Assembly (NCBI RefSeq): GCF_015706575.1 | Contig: NW_024037069.1 | Coordinates: 30,277,315 to 30,341,314 of the forward strand | DNA from: Patiria miniata | Lineage: Eukaryota > Echinodermata > Asteroidea > Valvatida > Asterinidae | Direction: 5' to 3' | DNA: 64,000 bases | In this document: one piece after another, positions 11,601 through 23,799 of the stretch | Layout: every line of letters begins with the position of its first letter | Numbering within the stretch: position 1 is the first letter of the stretch | The notes under the pieces: model-generated | Databases searched by the model: none | Told to the model about the DNA's origin: nothing | The model's input: only the letters and a program-made list of their open reading frames with translations | Made by a program: the position numbers and the translations under genes

Positions 11601-14600
11601 TGAAGAGTTCAACTCATCACATTCAGTATCCAGTGAGAAAAGAAAACTTTTTGATTTTGTACAAAATGCCCCCAAAACTTCAACGTTTTCCATAGCCGGC
11701 ATCATCGAAAAAGTCAGTTTTTGACCCAAAAATCCAACTTCACCAAATCTCCTCCAAAGTTCACACGAGGTGCCTAGAGGCCAGAATTGAATTCCCTGAA
11801 GAGTTCAACTCATCACATTCAGTATCCAGTGAGAAAAGAAAACTTTTTGATTTTTTACAAAATGCCCACAAAACTTCAACGTTTTCCATAGCCGGCATCA
11901 TCGAAAAAGTCAGTTTTTGACCCAAAAATCCAACTTCACCAAATCTCCTCAAAAGTTCACACGAGGTGCCTAGAGGCCAGAATTGAATTCCCTGAAGAGT
12001 TCAACTCATCACATTCAGTATCCAGTGAGAAAAGAAAACTTTTTGATTTTTTACAAAATGCCCGAAAACTTCAACGTTTTCCATAGCCGGCATCATCGAA
12101 AAAGTCAGTTTTTGACCCAAAAATCCAACTTCACCAAATCTGCTCCAAAGTTCACACGAGTGCTCAAGTTCACACGAGGTGCCTAGAGACCAGAATTGAA
12201 TTTCCTGAAGAGTTCAACTCATCACATTCAGTATCCAGTGAGAAAAGAAAACTTTTTGATTTTTTACAAAATGCCCCAAAACTTCAACGTTTTCCATAGC
12301 CGGCATCATCGAAAAAGTCAGTTTTTGACCCAAAAATCCAACTTCACCAAATCTCCTCAAAAGTTCACACGAGGTGCCTAGAGGCCAGAATTGAATTCCC
12401 TGAAGAGTTCAACTCATCACATTCAGTATCCAGTGAGAAAAGAAAACTTTTTGATTTTTTACAAAATGCCCAAAACTTCAACGTTTTCCATAGCCGGCAT
12501 CATCGAAAAAGTCAGTTTTTGACCCAAAAATCCAACTTCACCAAATCTCCTCAAAAGTTCACACGAGGTGCCTAGAGGCCAGAATTGAATTCCCTGAAGA
12601 GTTCAACTCATCACATTCAGTATCCAGTGAGAAAAGAAACTTTTTGATTTTTTACAAAATGCCCCCAAAACTTCAACGTTTTCCATAGCCGGCATCATCG
12701 AAAAAGTCAGTTTTTGACCCAAAAATCCAACTTCACCAAATCTCCTCAAAAGTTCACACGAGGTGCCTAGAGGCCAGAATTGAATTCCCTGAAGAGTTCA
12801 ACTCATCACATTCAGTATCCAGTAAAAAGAAAACTTTTTGATTTTTTACAAAATGCCCCCAAAACTTCAACGTTTTCCATAGCCGGCATCATCAAAAAGT
12901 CAGTTTTTGACCCAAAAATCCAACTTCACCAAATCTACTCAAAAGTCACACGAGGTGCCTAGAGGCCAGAATTGAATTCCCTGAAGAGTTCAACTCATCA
13001 CATTCAGTATCCAGTGAGAAAAGAAAACTTTTTGATTTTTTACAAAATGCCCACAAAACTTCAACGTTTTCCATAGCCGGCATCATCGAAAAAGTCAGTT
13101 TTTGACCCAAAAATCCAACTTCACCAAATCTCCTCAAAAGTTCACACGAGGTGCCTAGAGGCCAGAATTGAATTCCCTGAAAGTTCAACTCATCACATTC
13201 AGTATCCAGTGAGAAAAGAAAACTTTTTGATTTTTTACCAAATGCCCCAAAACTTCAACGTTTTCCATAGCCGGCATCATCGAAAAAGTCAGTTTTTGAC
13301 CCAAAAATCCAATTCACCAAATCTGCTCAAAAGTTCACACGAGGTGCCTAGAGGCCAGAATTGAATTCCCTGAAGAGTTCAACTCATCACATTCAGTATC
13401 CAGTGAGAAAAGAAAACTTTTTGATTTTTTACAAAATGCCCCAAAACTTCAACGTTTTCCATAGCCGGCATCATCGAAAAAGTCAGTTTTTGACCCAAAA
13501 ATCCAACTTCACCAAATCTCCTCAAAAGTTCACACGAGGTGCCTAGAGGCCAGAATTGAATTCCTGAAGAGTTCAACTCATCACATTCAGTATCCAGTGA
13601 GAAAAGAAACTTTTTGATTTTGTACAAAATGCCCCCAAAACTTCAACGTTTTCCATAGCCGGCATCATCGAAAAAGTCAGTTTTTGACCCAAAAATCCAA
13701 CTTCACCAAATCGCCTCAAAAGTTCACACGAGGTGCCTAGAGGCCAGAATTGAATTCCCTGAAGAGTTCAACTCATCACATTCAGTATCCAGTGAGAAAA
13801 GAAAACTTTTTGATTTTTTACAAAATGCCCCCAAAACTTCAACGTTTTCCATAGCCGGCATCATCGAAAAAGTCAGTTTTTGACCCAAAAATCCAACTTC
13901 ACCAAATCTGCTCAAAAGTTCACACGAGGTGCCTAGAGGCCAGAATTGAATTCCCTGAAGAGTTCAACTCATCACATTCAGATCCAGTTAGAAAAGAAAA
14001 CTTTTTGATTTTTACAAAATGCCCCCAAAACTTCAACGTTTTCCATAGCCGGCATCATCGAAAAAGTCAGTTTTTGACCCAAAAATCCAACTTCACCAAA
14101 TCTCCTCAAAAGTTCACACGAGGTGCCTAGAGGCCAGAATTGAATTCCCTGAAGAGTTCAACTCATCACATTCAGTATCCAGTGAGAAAAGAAAACTTTT
14201 TGATTTTTTACAAAATGCCCACAAAACTTCAACGTTTTCCATAGCCGGCATCATCGAAAAAGTCAGTTTTTGACCCAAAAATCCAACTTCACCAAATCTC
14301 CTCAAAAGTTCACACGAGGTGCCTAGAGGCCAGAATTGAATTCCCTGAAGAGTTCAACTCATCACATTCAGTATCCAGTGAGAAAAGAAAACTTTTTGAT
14401 TTTTTACAAAATGCCCGAAAACTTCAACGTTTTCCATAGCCGGCATCATCGAAAAAGTCAGTTTTTGACCCAAAAATCCAACTTCACCAAATCTCCTCAA
14501 AAGTTCACACGAGGTGCCTAGAGGCCAGAATTGAATTCCCTGAAGAGTTCAACTCATCACATTCAGTATCCAGTGAGAAAAGAAAACTTTTTGATTTTTT

Positions 14601-17600
14601 ACAAAATGCCCACAAAACTTCAACGTTTTCCATAGCCGGCATCATCGAAAAAGTCAGTTTTTGACCCAAAAATCCAACTTCACCAAATCTCCTCAAAAGT
14701 TCACACGAGGTGCCTAGAGGCCAGAATTGAATTCCCTGAAGAGTTCAACTCATCACATTCAGTATCCAGTGAGAAAAGAAAACTTTTTGATTTTTTACAA
14801 AATGCCCCAAAACTTCAACGTTTTCCATAGCCGGCATCATCGAAAAAGTCAGTTTTTGACCCAAAAATCCAACTTCACCAAATCTACTCAAAAGTCACAC
14901 GAGGTGCCTAGAGGCCAGAATTGAATTCCCTGAAGAGTTCAACTCATCACATTCAGTATCCAGTGAGAAAAGAAAACTTTTTGATTTTTTACAAAATGCC
15001 CACAAAACTTCAACGTTTTCCATAGCCGGCATCATCGAAAAAGTCAGTTTTTGACCCAAAAATCCAACTTCACCAAATCTCCTCAAAAGTTCACACGAGG
15101 TGCCTAGAGGCCAGAATTGAATTCCCTGAAGAGTTCAACTCATCACATTCAGTATCCAGTGAGAAAAGAAACTTTTTGATTTTTTACCAAATGCCCCAAA
15201 ACTTCAACGTTTTCCATAGCCGGCATCATCGAAAAAGTCAGTTTTTGACCCAAAAATCCAACTTCACCAAATCTGCTCAAAAGTTCACACGAGGTGCCTA
15301 GAGGCCAGAATTGAATTCCCTGAAGAGTTCAACTCATCACATTCAGTATCCAGTGAGAAAAGAAAACTTTTTGATTTTTTACAAAATGCCCCAAAACTTC
15401 AACGTTTTCCATAGCCGGCATCATCGAAAAAGTCAGTTTTTGACCCAAAAATCCAACTTCACCAAATCTCCTCAAAAGTTCACACGAGGTGCCTAGAGGC
15501 CAGAATTGAATTCCTGAAGAGTTCAACTCATCACATTCAGTATCCAGTGAGAAAAGAAACTTTTTGATTTTTTACAAAATGCCCCCAAAACTTCAACGTT
15601 TTCCATAGCCGGCATCATCGAAAAAGTCAGTTTTTGACCCAAAAATCCAACTTCACCAAATCTCCTCAAAAGTTCACACGAGGTGCCTAGAGGCCAGAAT
15701 TGAATTCCCTGAAGAGTTCAACTCATCACATTCAGTATCCAGTGAGAAAAGAAAACTTTTTGATTTTTTACAAAATGCCCCCAAAACTTCAACGTTTTCC
15801 ATAGCCGGCATCATCGAAAAAGTCAGTTTTTGACCCAAAAATCCAACTTCACCAAATCTGCTCAAAAGTTCACACGAGGTGCCTAGAGGCCAGAATTGAA
15901 TTCCCTGAAGAGTTCAACTCATCACATTCAGTATCCAGTGAGAAAAGAAAACTTTTTGATTTTTTACAAAATGCCCCAAAACTTCAACGTTTTCCATAGC
16001 CGGCATCATCGAAAAAGTCAGTTTTTGACCCAAAAATCCAACTTCACCAAATCTCCTCAAAAGTTCACACGAGGTGCCTAGAGGCCAGAATTGAATTCCC
16101 TGAAGAGTTCAACTCATCACATTCAGTATCCAGTGAGAAAAGAAAACTTTTTGATTTTTTACAAAATGCCCCAAAACTTCAACGTTTTCCATAGCCGGCA
16201 TCATCGAAAAAGTCAGTTTTTGACCCAAAAATCCAACTTCACCAAATCTCCTCAAAAGTTCACACGAGGTGCCTAGAGGCAGAATTGAATTCCCTGAAGA
16301 GTTCAACTCATCACATTCAGTATCCAGTGAGAAAAGAAAACTTTTTGATTTTTTACAAAATGCCCCAAAACTTCAACGTTTTCCATAGCCGGCATCATCG
16401 AAAAAGTCAGTTTTTGACCCAAAAATCCAACTTCACCAAATCTCCTCAAAAGTTCACACGAGGTGCCTAGAGGCCAGAATTGAATTCCCTGAAGAGTTCA
16501 ACTCATCACATTCAGTATCCAGTGAGAAAAGAAAATTTTTGATTTTTTACAAAATGCCCCCAAAACTTCAACGTTTTCCATAGCCGGCATCATCGAAAAA
16601 GTCAGTTTTTGACCCAAAAATCCAACTTCACCAAATCTCCTCAAAGTTCACACCAGGTGCCTAGAGGCCAGAATTGAATTCCCTGAAGAGTTCAACTCAT
16701 CACATTCAGTATCCAGTGAGAAAAGAAAACTTTTTGATTTTTTACAAAATGCCCCCAAACTTCAACGTTTTCCATAGCCGGCATCATCGAAAAAGTCATT
16801 TTTGACCCAAAAATCCAACTTCACCAAATCTCCTCAAAAGTTCACACGAGGTGCCTAGAGGCCAGAATTGAATTCCCTGAAGAGTTCAACTCATCACATT
16901 CAGTATCCAGTGAGAAAAGAAAACTTTTTGATTTTTTACAAAATGCCCCAAAACTTCAACGTTTTCCATAGCCGGCATCATCGAAAAAGTCAGTTTTTGA
17001 CCCAAAAATCCAACTTCACCAAATCTCCTCAAAAGTTCACACGAGGTGCCTAGAGGCCAGAATTGAATTCCCTGAAGAGTTCAACTCATCACATTCAGTA
17101 TCCAGTGAGAAAAGAAAACTTTTTGATTTTTTACAAAATGCCCCAAAACTTCAACGTTTTCCATAGCCGGCATCATCGAAAAAGTCAGTTTTTGACCCAA
17201 AAATCCAACTTCACCAAATCTCCTCAAAGTTCACACGAGGTGCCTAGAGGCCAGAATTGAATTCCCTGAAGAGTTCAACTCATCACATTCAGTATCCAGT
17301 GAGAAAAGAAAACTTTTTGATTTTTTACAAAATGCCCCAAAACTTCAACGTTTTCCATAGCCGGCATCATCGAAAAAGTCAGTTTTTGACCCAAAAATCC
17401 AACTTCACCAAATCTCCTAAAAGTTCACACGAGGTGCCTAGAGGCCAGAATTGAATTCCCTGAAGAGTTCAACTCATCACATTCAGTATCCAGTGAGAAA
17501 AGAAAACTTTTTGATTTTTTACAAAATGCCCCAAAACTTCAACGTTTTCCATAGCCGGCATCATCGAAAAAGTCAGTTTTTGACCCAAAAATCCAACTTC

Positions 17601-20600
17601 ACCAAATCTCCTCAAAAGTTCACACGAGGTGCCTAGAGGCCAGAATTGAATTCCTGAAGAGTTCAACTCATCACATTCAGTATCCAGTGAGAAAAGAAAC
17701 TTTTTGATTTTACAAAATGCCCCAAAACTTCAACGTTTTCCATAGCCGCATCATCGAAAAAGTCAGTTTTTGACCCAAAAATCCAACTTCACCAATCTCC
17801 TCAAAAGTTCACACGAGGTGCCTAGAGGCCAGAATTGAATTCCCTGAAGAGTTCAACTCATCACATTCAGTATCCAGTGAGAAAAGAAAACTTTTTGATT
17901 TTTTACAAAATGCCCCCAAAACTTCAACGTTTTCCATAGCCGGCATCATCGAAAAAGTCAGTTTTTGACCCAAAAATCCAACTTCACCAAATCTGCTCAA
18001 AAGTTCACACGAGGTGCCTAGAGGCCAGAATTGAATTCCCTGAAGAGTTCAACTCATCACATTCAGTATCCAGTGAGAAAAGAAAACTTTTTGATTTTTA
18101 CAAAAATGCCCCAAACTTCAACGTTTTCCATAGCCGGCATCATCGAAAAAGTCAGTTTTTGACCCAAAAATCCAACTTCACCAAATCTCCTCAAAAGTTC
18201 ACACGAGGTGCCTAGAGGCCAGAATTGAATTCCCTGAAGAGTTCAACTCATCACATTCAGTATCCAGTGAGAAAAGAAACTTTTTGATTTTTTACAAAAT
18301 GCCCCAAAACTTCAACGTTTTCCATAGCCGGCATCATCGAAAAAGTCAGTTTTTGACCCAAAAATCCAACTTCACCAAATCTCCTCAAAAGTTCACACGA
18401 GGTGCCTAGAGGCCAGAATTGAATTCCCTGAAGAGTTCAACTCATCACATTCAGTATCCAGTGAGAAAAGAAACTTTTTGATTTTTTACAAAATGCCCCC
18501 CAAACTTCAACGTTTTCCATAGCCGGCATCATCGAAAAAGTCAGTTTTTGACCCAAAAATCCAACTTCACCAAATCTCCTCAAAAGTTCACACGAGGTGC
18601 CTAGAGGCCAGAATTGAATTCCCTGAAGAGTTCAACTCATCACATTCAGTATCCAGTGAGAAAAGAAAACTTTTTGATTTTTTACAAAATGCCCCCAAAA
18701 CTTCAACGTTTTCCATAGCCGGCATCATCGAAAAAGTCAGTTTTTGACCCAAAAATCCAACTTCACCAAATCTGCTCAAAAGTTCACACGAGGTGCCTAG
18801 AGGCCAGAATTGAATTCCCTGAAGAGTTCAACTCATCACATTCAGTATCCAGTGAGAAAAGAAAACTTTTTGATTTTTTACAAAATGCCCCCAAAACTTC
18901 AACGTTTTCCATAGCCGGCATCATCGAAAAAGTCAGTTTTTGACCCAAAAAATCCAACTTCACCAAATCTCCTCAAAAGTTCACACACGAGGTGCCTAGA
19001 GGCCAGAATTGAATTCCCTGAAGAGTTCAACTCATCACATTCAGTATCCAGTGAGAAAAGAAACTTTTTGATTTTTTACAAAATGCCCCAAAACTTCAAC
19101 GTTTTCCATAGCCGGCATCATCGAAAAAGTCAGTTTTTGACCCAAAAATCCAACTTCACCAAATCTCCTCAAAAGTTCACACGAGGTGCCTAGAGGCCAG
19201 AATTGAATTCCCTGAAGAGTTCAACTCATCACATTCAGTATCCAGTGAGAAAAGAAAACTTTTTGATTTTTTACAAAATGCCCCCAAACTTCAACGTTTT
19301 CCATAGCCCCAGCTTCATCATCGAAAAAGTCAGTTTTTGACCCAAAAATCCAACTTCACCAAATCTCCTCAAAAGTTCACACGAGGTGCCTAGAGGCCAG
19401 AATTGAATTCCCTGAAGAGTTCAACTCATCACATTCAGTATCCAGTGAGAAAAGAAAACTTTTTGATTTTTTACAAAATGCCCCCAAAACTTCAACGTTT
19501 TCCATAGCCGCATCATCGAAAAAGTCAGTTTTTGACCCAAAAATCCAACTTCACCAAATCTCCTCAAAAGTTCACACGAGGTGCCTAGAGGCCAGAATTG
19601 AATTCCCTGAAGAGTTCAACTCATCACATTCAGTATCCAGTGAGAAAAGAAAACTTTTTGATTTTTTACAAAATGCCCCCAAAACTTCAACGTTTTCCAT
19701 AGCCGGCATCATCGAAAAAGTCAGTTTTTGACCCAAAAATCCAACTTCACCAAATCTCCTCAAAAGTTCACACGAGGTGCCTAGAGGCCAGATTGAATTC
19801 CCTGAAGAGTTCAACTCATCACATTCAGTATCCAGTGAGAAAAGAAAACTTTTTGATTTTTACAAAATGCCCACAAAACTTCAACGTTTTCCATAGCCGG
19901 CATCATCGAAAAAGTCAGTTTTTGACCCAAAAATCCAACTTCACCAAATCTCCTCAAAAGTTCACACGAGGTGCCTAGAGGCCAGAATTGAATTCCCTGA
20001 AGAGTTCAACTCATCACATTCAGTATCCAGTGAGAAAAGAAAACTTTTTGATTTTTTACAAAATGCCCCCAAAACTTCAACGTTTTCCATAGCCGGCATC
20101 ATCGAAAAAGTCAGTTTTTGACCCAAAAATCCAACTTCACCAAATCTCCTCAAAAGTTCACACGAGGTGCCTAGAGGCCAGAATTGAATTCCCTGAAGAG
20201 TTCAACTCATCACATTCAGTATCCAGTGAGAAAAGAAACTTTTTGATTTTTACAAAATGCCCCAAAACTTCAACGTTTTCCATAGCCGGCATCATCGAAA
20301 AAGTCAGTTTTTGACCCAAAAATCCAACTTCACCAAATCTCCTCAAAAGTTCACACGAGGTGCCTAGAGGCCAGAATTGAATTCCCTGAAGAGTTCAACT
20401 CATCACATTCAGTATCCAGTGAGAAAAGAAAATTTTTGATTTTTTACAAAATGCCCCAAAACTTCAACGTTTTCCATAGCCGGCATCATCGAAAAAGTCA
20501 GTTTTTGACCCAAAAATCCAACTTCACCAAATCTCCTCAAAGTTCACACGAGGTGCCTAGAGGCCAGAATTGAATTCCTGAAGAGTTCAACTCATCACAT

Positions 20601-21001
20601 TCAGTATCCAGTGAGAAAAGAAAACTTTTTGATTTTTTACAAAATGCCCCAAAACTTCAACGTTTTCCATAGCCGGCATCATCGAAAAAGTCAGTTTTTG
20701 ACCCAAAAATCCAACTTCACCAAATCTCCTCAAAAGTTCACACGAGGTGCCTAGGGCCAGAATTGAATCCCTGAAGAGTTCAACTCATCACATTCAGTAT
20801 CCAGTGAGAAAAGAAAACTTTTTGATTTTTTACAAAATGCCCCAAAACTTCAACGTTTCCATAGCCGGCATCATCGAAAAAGTCAGGTTTTGACCCAAAA
20901 ATCCAACTTCACCAAATCTCCTCAAAGTTCACACGAGGTGCCTAGAGGCCAGAATGAATTCCCTGAAGAGTTCAACTCATCACATTCAGTATCCAGTGAG
21001 A
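5674..21001. repeat. 195 bp satellite array, about 79 monomers, with higher-order repeats
   Basis: A head-to-tail array with a period of 193-196 bases. Each monomer holds the landmarks GAGGTGCCTAGAGGCCAG, GAATTGAATTCCCTG (an EcoRI site), CATTCAGTATCCAGTGAG, a T-rich stretch, the core CAACGTTTTCCATAGCCGG, and TTTTTGACCCAAAAATCC. Most variation is indels in the C-run before AAAACTTCAACG and at the CTCCTCAAAAG junction, while the CATAGCCGGCATCATCG core is nearly invariant. Rare variants recur at fixed distances, giving a roughly 1.39 kb period in 7440-10210 and a roughly 1.95 kb period in 12900-16900. Open frames of 61-65 codons on both strands reflect 195 being 65 codons and are not genes. The array ends at the assembly gap, so its true length is unknown. 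Confidence 0.97.
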
Positions 21002-21501
21002 NNNNNNNNNNNNNNNNNNNNNNNNNNNNNNNNNNNNNNNNNNNNNNNNNNNNNNNNNNNNNNNNNNNNNNNNNNNNNNNNNNNNNNNNNNNNNNNNNNN
21101 NNNNNNNNNNNNNNNNNNNNNNNNNNNNNNNNNNNNNNNNNNNNNNNNNNNNNNNNNNNNNNNNNNNNNNNNNNNNNNNNNNNNNNNNNNNNNNNNNNNN
21201 NNNNNNNNNNNNNNNNNNNNNNNNNNNNNNNNNNNNNNNNNNNNNNNNNNNNNNNNNNNNNNNNNNNNNNNNNNNNNNNNNNNNNNNNNNNNNNNNNNNN
21301 NNNNNNNNNNNNNNNNNNNNNNNNNNNNNNNNNNNNNNNNNNNNNNNNNNNNNNNNNNNNNNNNNNNNNNNNNNNNNNNNNNNNNNNNNNNNNNNNNNNN
21401 NNNNNNNNNNNNNNNNNNNNNNNNNNNNNNNNNNNNNNNNNNNNNNNNNNNNNNNNNNNNNNNNNNNNNNNNNNNNNNNNNNNNNNNNNNNNNNNNNNNN
21501 N
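21002..21501. other. Assembly gap (500 N)
   Basis: Exactly 500 Ns, the usual placeholder for a gap of unknown size. The left side is mid-monomer in the satellite; the right side is unrelated unique sequence. No order or distance across it should be trusted. Confidence 0.98.
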
Positions 21502-22045
21502 ACATTGTACAGGGCAAACACGGCAAGATAATAAGAATGCAAAATCGTATGACTGTTCAGACCAATACACGAACAAAAATAAATCTTAGCCTATTCAGGC
21601 AAGATTTAAGTGTTTTTTTTACTTGTTTAATATTATTTGTGTAGTTAAGGAAGTACAATCCTAAATACTCAACGTTTTATAGCTCCACGGTTTTGATACC
21701 ATTAGTTACCGGCACACTCTCGCAAAAAGTGGTTCGGCCAGCTTTCTATACAAAACCTCATTGGCTCGGGGTTTTGTGCGTACACTTATCAGTCAGCCGA
21801 TCACGCTCAATTGACTTCGGCAAAACCGCAATTCCCATCATAAAGAATAAGTTAACCAAACCATTTTTTTTCCAAGAGTGTGTTTCTAATGGACAGTTGA
21901 GAGTTATAAATAAATGTTAAATATTGCATTTATTCTACACATTATTTTGTAATCCTTTAATTTCTAGAAATTCTAAAGCATGTGTGCTCCATAGTCCAAC
22001 AGTCGTTCCGAAATGCACGTGGTGAGATATCTTTGCTAAAAATAT
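21502..22045. other. Non-coding sequence right of the gap
   Basis: AT-rich sequence with no convincing exon, RNA gene or repeat that I can recognise on either strand. Confidence 0.5.
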
Positions 22046-22575
22046 TAAAATATACGTTTAAATATGTTGTAGGCATGATTGAGATTTGTGGGGTTCACGA
22101 AAATTTAGGGTTAAAACAGACCATTCCAAATAAACCCATGCTTACTTCTGACTTGTGACCGACTTGTGATTTCAGCTCACCTAATACTCATTTTTGGCCC
22201 GAAAATCCAACTTCACAAAATTAAGTCAAATGTTCACACAAGGTGAGAAGAGGCCAAAAATGAATCCCCGAGAGATTTCAGCTCACCTAAGTCAAGATCC
22301 AGGGAGAAAATAAACATTTAATTTTTTTGCCCAAAAAGCCCAAATCTTGAAAAGTTGTCCATATCCGCGGTCATCAAAAATACTCATTTTTGGCCCGAAA
22401 ATCCAACTTCACGAAATTAAGTCAAATGTTCACACAAGGTGGGTAGAGGCCAAATATACGTTTAAATATTTTGTAAGCATTAAGATTCGTGGGGTTCATG
22501 AAAATTTAGGGTTAAAACTGACCATTCCAAATAAACCCATACTTACTTCTGACTTGTGACCGACTTGTGATTGAC
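22046..22575. repeat. Relict, diverged satellite monomers in a ~405 bp duplicated block
   Basis: TACTCATTTTTGGCCCG at 22185 and again at 22381 (spacing 196) is followed by AAAATCCAACTTCAC, GTTCACACAAGGTG and AGAGGCCAAA. These match the array monomer landmarks GACCCAAAAATCCAACTTCAC, GTTCACACGAGGTG and AGAGGCCAG in the same order and spacing. They are embedded in a block starting AATATACGTTTAAATAT that restarts about 405 bases later near 22453. The block also contains the first GACTTGTGA units of the neighbouring minisatellite. Confidence 0.8.
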
Positions 22576-22975
22576 TTGTGATTTGACTCTTGATGGACTT
22601 GTGATTGACTTGTGATGACTTGTGATTGACTTGTGATTGACTTTTTCATTCATTCATTCATTTCGGTTTTATTGTTAAAAAAGATTGTAACCAAAGAAAA
22701 AGTCCAAGGACTAAAAATATTTGCAACTGACTTGCGATTGACTTGCGATTGACAAGCGATTGACTTGTGATTGACTTGCGATTGACTTGTGATTACATTG
22801 CAATTGACTTGTGATTGACTTGTGATTGACTTGTGATTGACTTGTGATTGACTTGTGATTAAATTGCAATTGACTTGCGATTGACTTGTGATTGACTTGT
22901 TATTTGACTCTTGATTGACTTGCGATTGACTTGTGATTGACTTGTGATGACTTGTGATTGACTTGTGACTGAATT
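22545..22975. repeat. GACTTGTGATT minisatellite
   Basis: About 10-12 bp units of the form TTGACTTGTGAT with G/C variants (GACTTGCGATT), interrupted at 22645-22735 by a CATT run and unique sequence. A cousin array lies at 60930-61335. Confidence 0.9.
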
Positions 22976-22979
22976 GATA

Positions 22980-23420
22980 GGACTTGTTCAATGACGGCCA
23001 TCTCTGTAGAAGAACTGCAACTGTATTTTACGCAATCAAGCACGCATTGCGCAGTGTTGAAAATGTTCCAAACACCCGCGTTTTTTGCTCGAAATGTGTT
23101 CGAAATACGACGCAGCCAATGCGCGTTATGCAAGTTGACGCTCAAAATGCCAATGCACGTGGCCACTTGTGGTTGGTATGTAGGAAATAACGTCATTTGA
23201 ACGAGACCTATTGCAACTCTGGTTTTTAACCCATTTGTCCCTGTACTGCCCTAAACTGCCCTACCTGTTACTTCCTGTACTCCCTCAAACCACCCTAGCG
23301 CTGTATGGGTGTATGGATTCCTCAGGGAATAAATACAATTAGTACAATGCAGTATAGATGTTACACGAGTTTAAATTGAAGTGAACCACCACATGAGCAT
23401 TACTGTCATCCAGGATTTCT
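22980..23420. other. Non-coding sequence, locally CpG-rich
   Basis: It holds several CpG-containing words around 22990-23200 but no exon that fits either neighbouring gene. I see no known feature. Confidence 0.4.
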
Positions 23421-23425
23421 GACTA

Positions 23426-23793
23426 CAGTGAAACGCCGCTATAACGAACATCGCGGGATCCACAGAAAATGTTTGCAACAGAAATCGTTCAGTAGAGCGA
23501 TTTTTAGCTGCTGGTGCTCCGGTACTTAGAACTTCACTGGGCGTAGTTACTGAAAGACCACTTTGAACACGAGCTGACTATTGAATGATGTCATTATACA
23601 GTTTTTGAGCTTACTACCTACAGCAATGGGTGGCTTTCCCTTTTATTGGGAAGTAATAGCCACTTGTCACGTACTCTTCTGTTGACATTTTTCAACAATT
23701 TTTGGTTTTGTACACAAAACCTGAAGCCAAGGACGATGTTCGGTAAAGCCGAACGTTCGGTTTAGCGGTGTTTGGTATAGCGACGTCCCACTG
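23426..23793. mobile_element. pogo/Tigger-like MITE at the 3' end of NAGLU
   Basis: The left end is TA then CAGTGAAACGCCGCTATAAC; the right end reads GTTTGGTATAGCGACGTCCCACTG. CAGTG ends and AACG(C/T)CGCTATA terminal repeats with a TA target fit pogo-like Tc1/mariner elements. A relative in opposite orientation lies at 63077-63478 and shares AACATCGCGGGATCCACAGAAA in two parts. The element ends six bases before the NAGLU stop codon, so it forms the start of the 3' UTR. Confidence 0.75.
23642..23647 (-). promoter_or_regulatory. Possible NAGLU poly(A) signal inside the MITE
   Basis: The minus strand reads AATAAA about 155 bases after the stop codon, within the pogo-like element. The other copy of the element lacks it at this place. 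There is no transcript evidence, so this is only a candidate. Confidence 0.35.
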
Positions 23794-23799
23794 CATCGA

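Noticed and set aside
5674..21001. Dozens of 61-65 codon open frames on both strands of the satellite
   Set aside because: They repeat with the monomer, break with each indel in the C-run, and overlap each other antisense. They follow from a 195 base unit with few stops, not from coding.
5674..21001. CENP-B box in the satellite monomer
   Set aside because: I compared the core near CGTTTTCCATAGCCGG with the required TTCG....A..CGGG pattern on both strands; the fixed positions do not match.
22650..22991. Long frame with repeated SQVNHKSIT peptide
   Set aside because: It is a translation of the GACTTGTGATT minisatellite; the same happens at 60910-61347.
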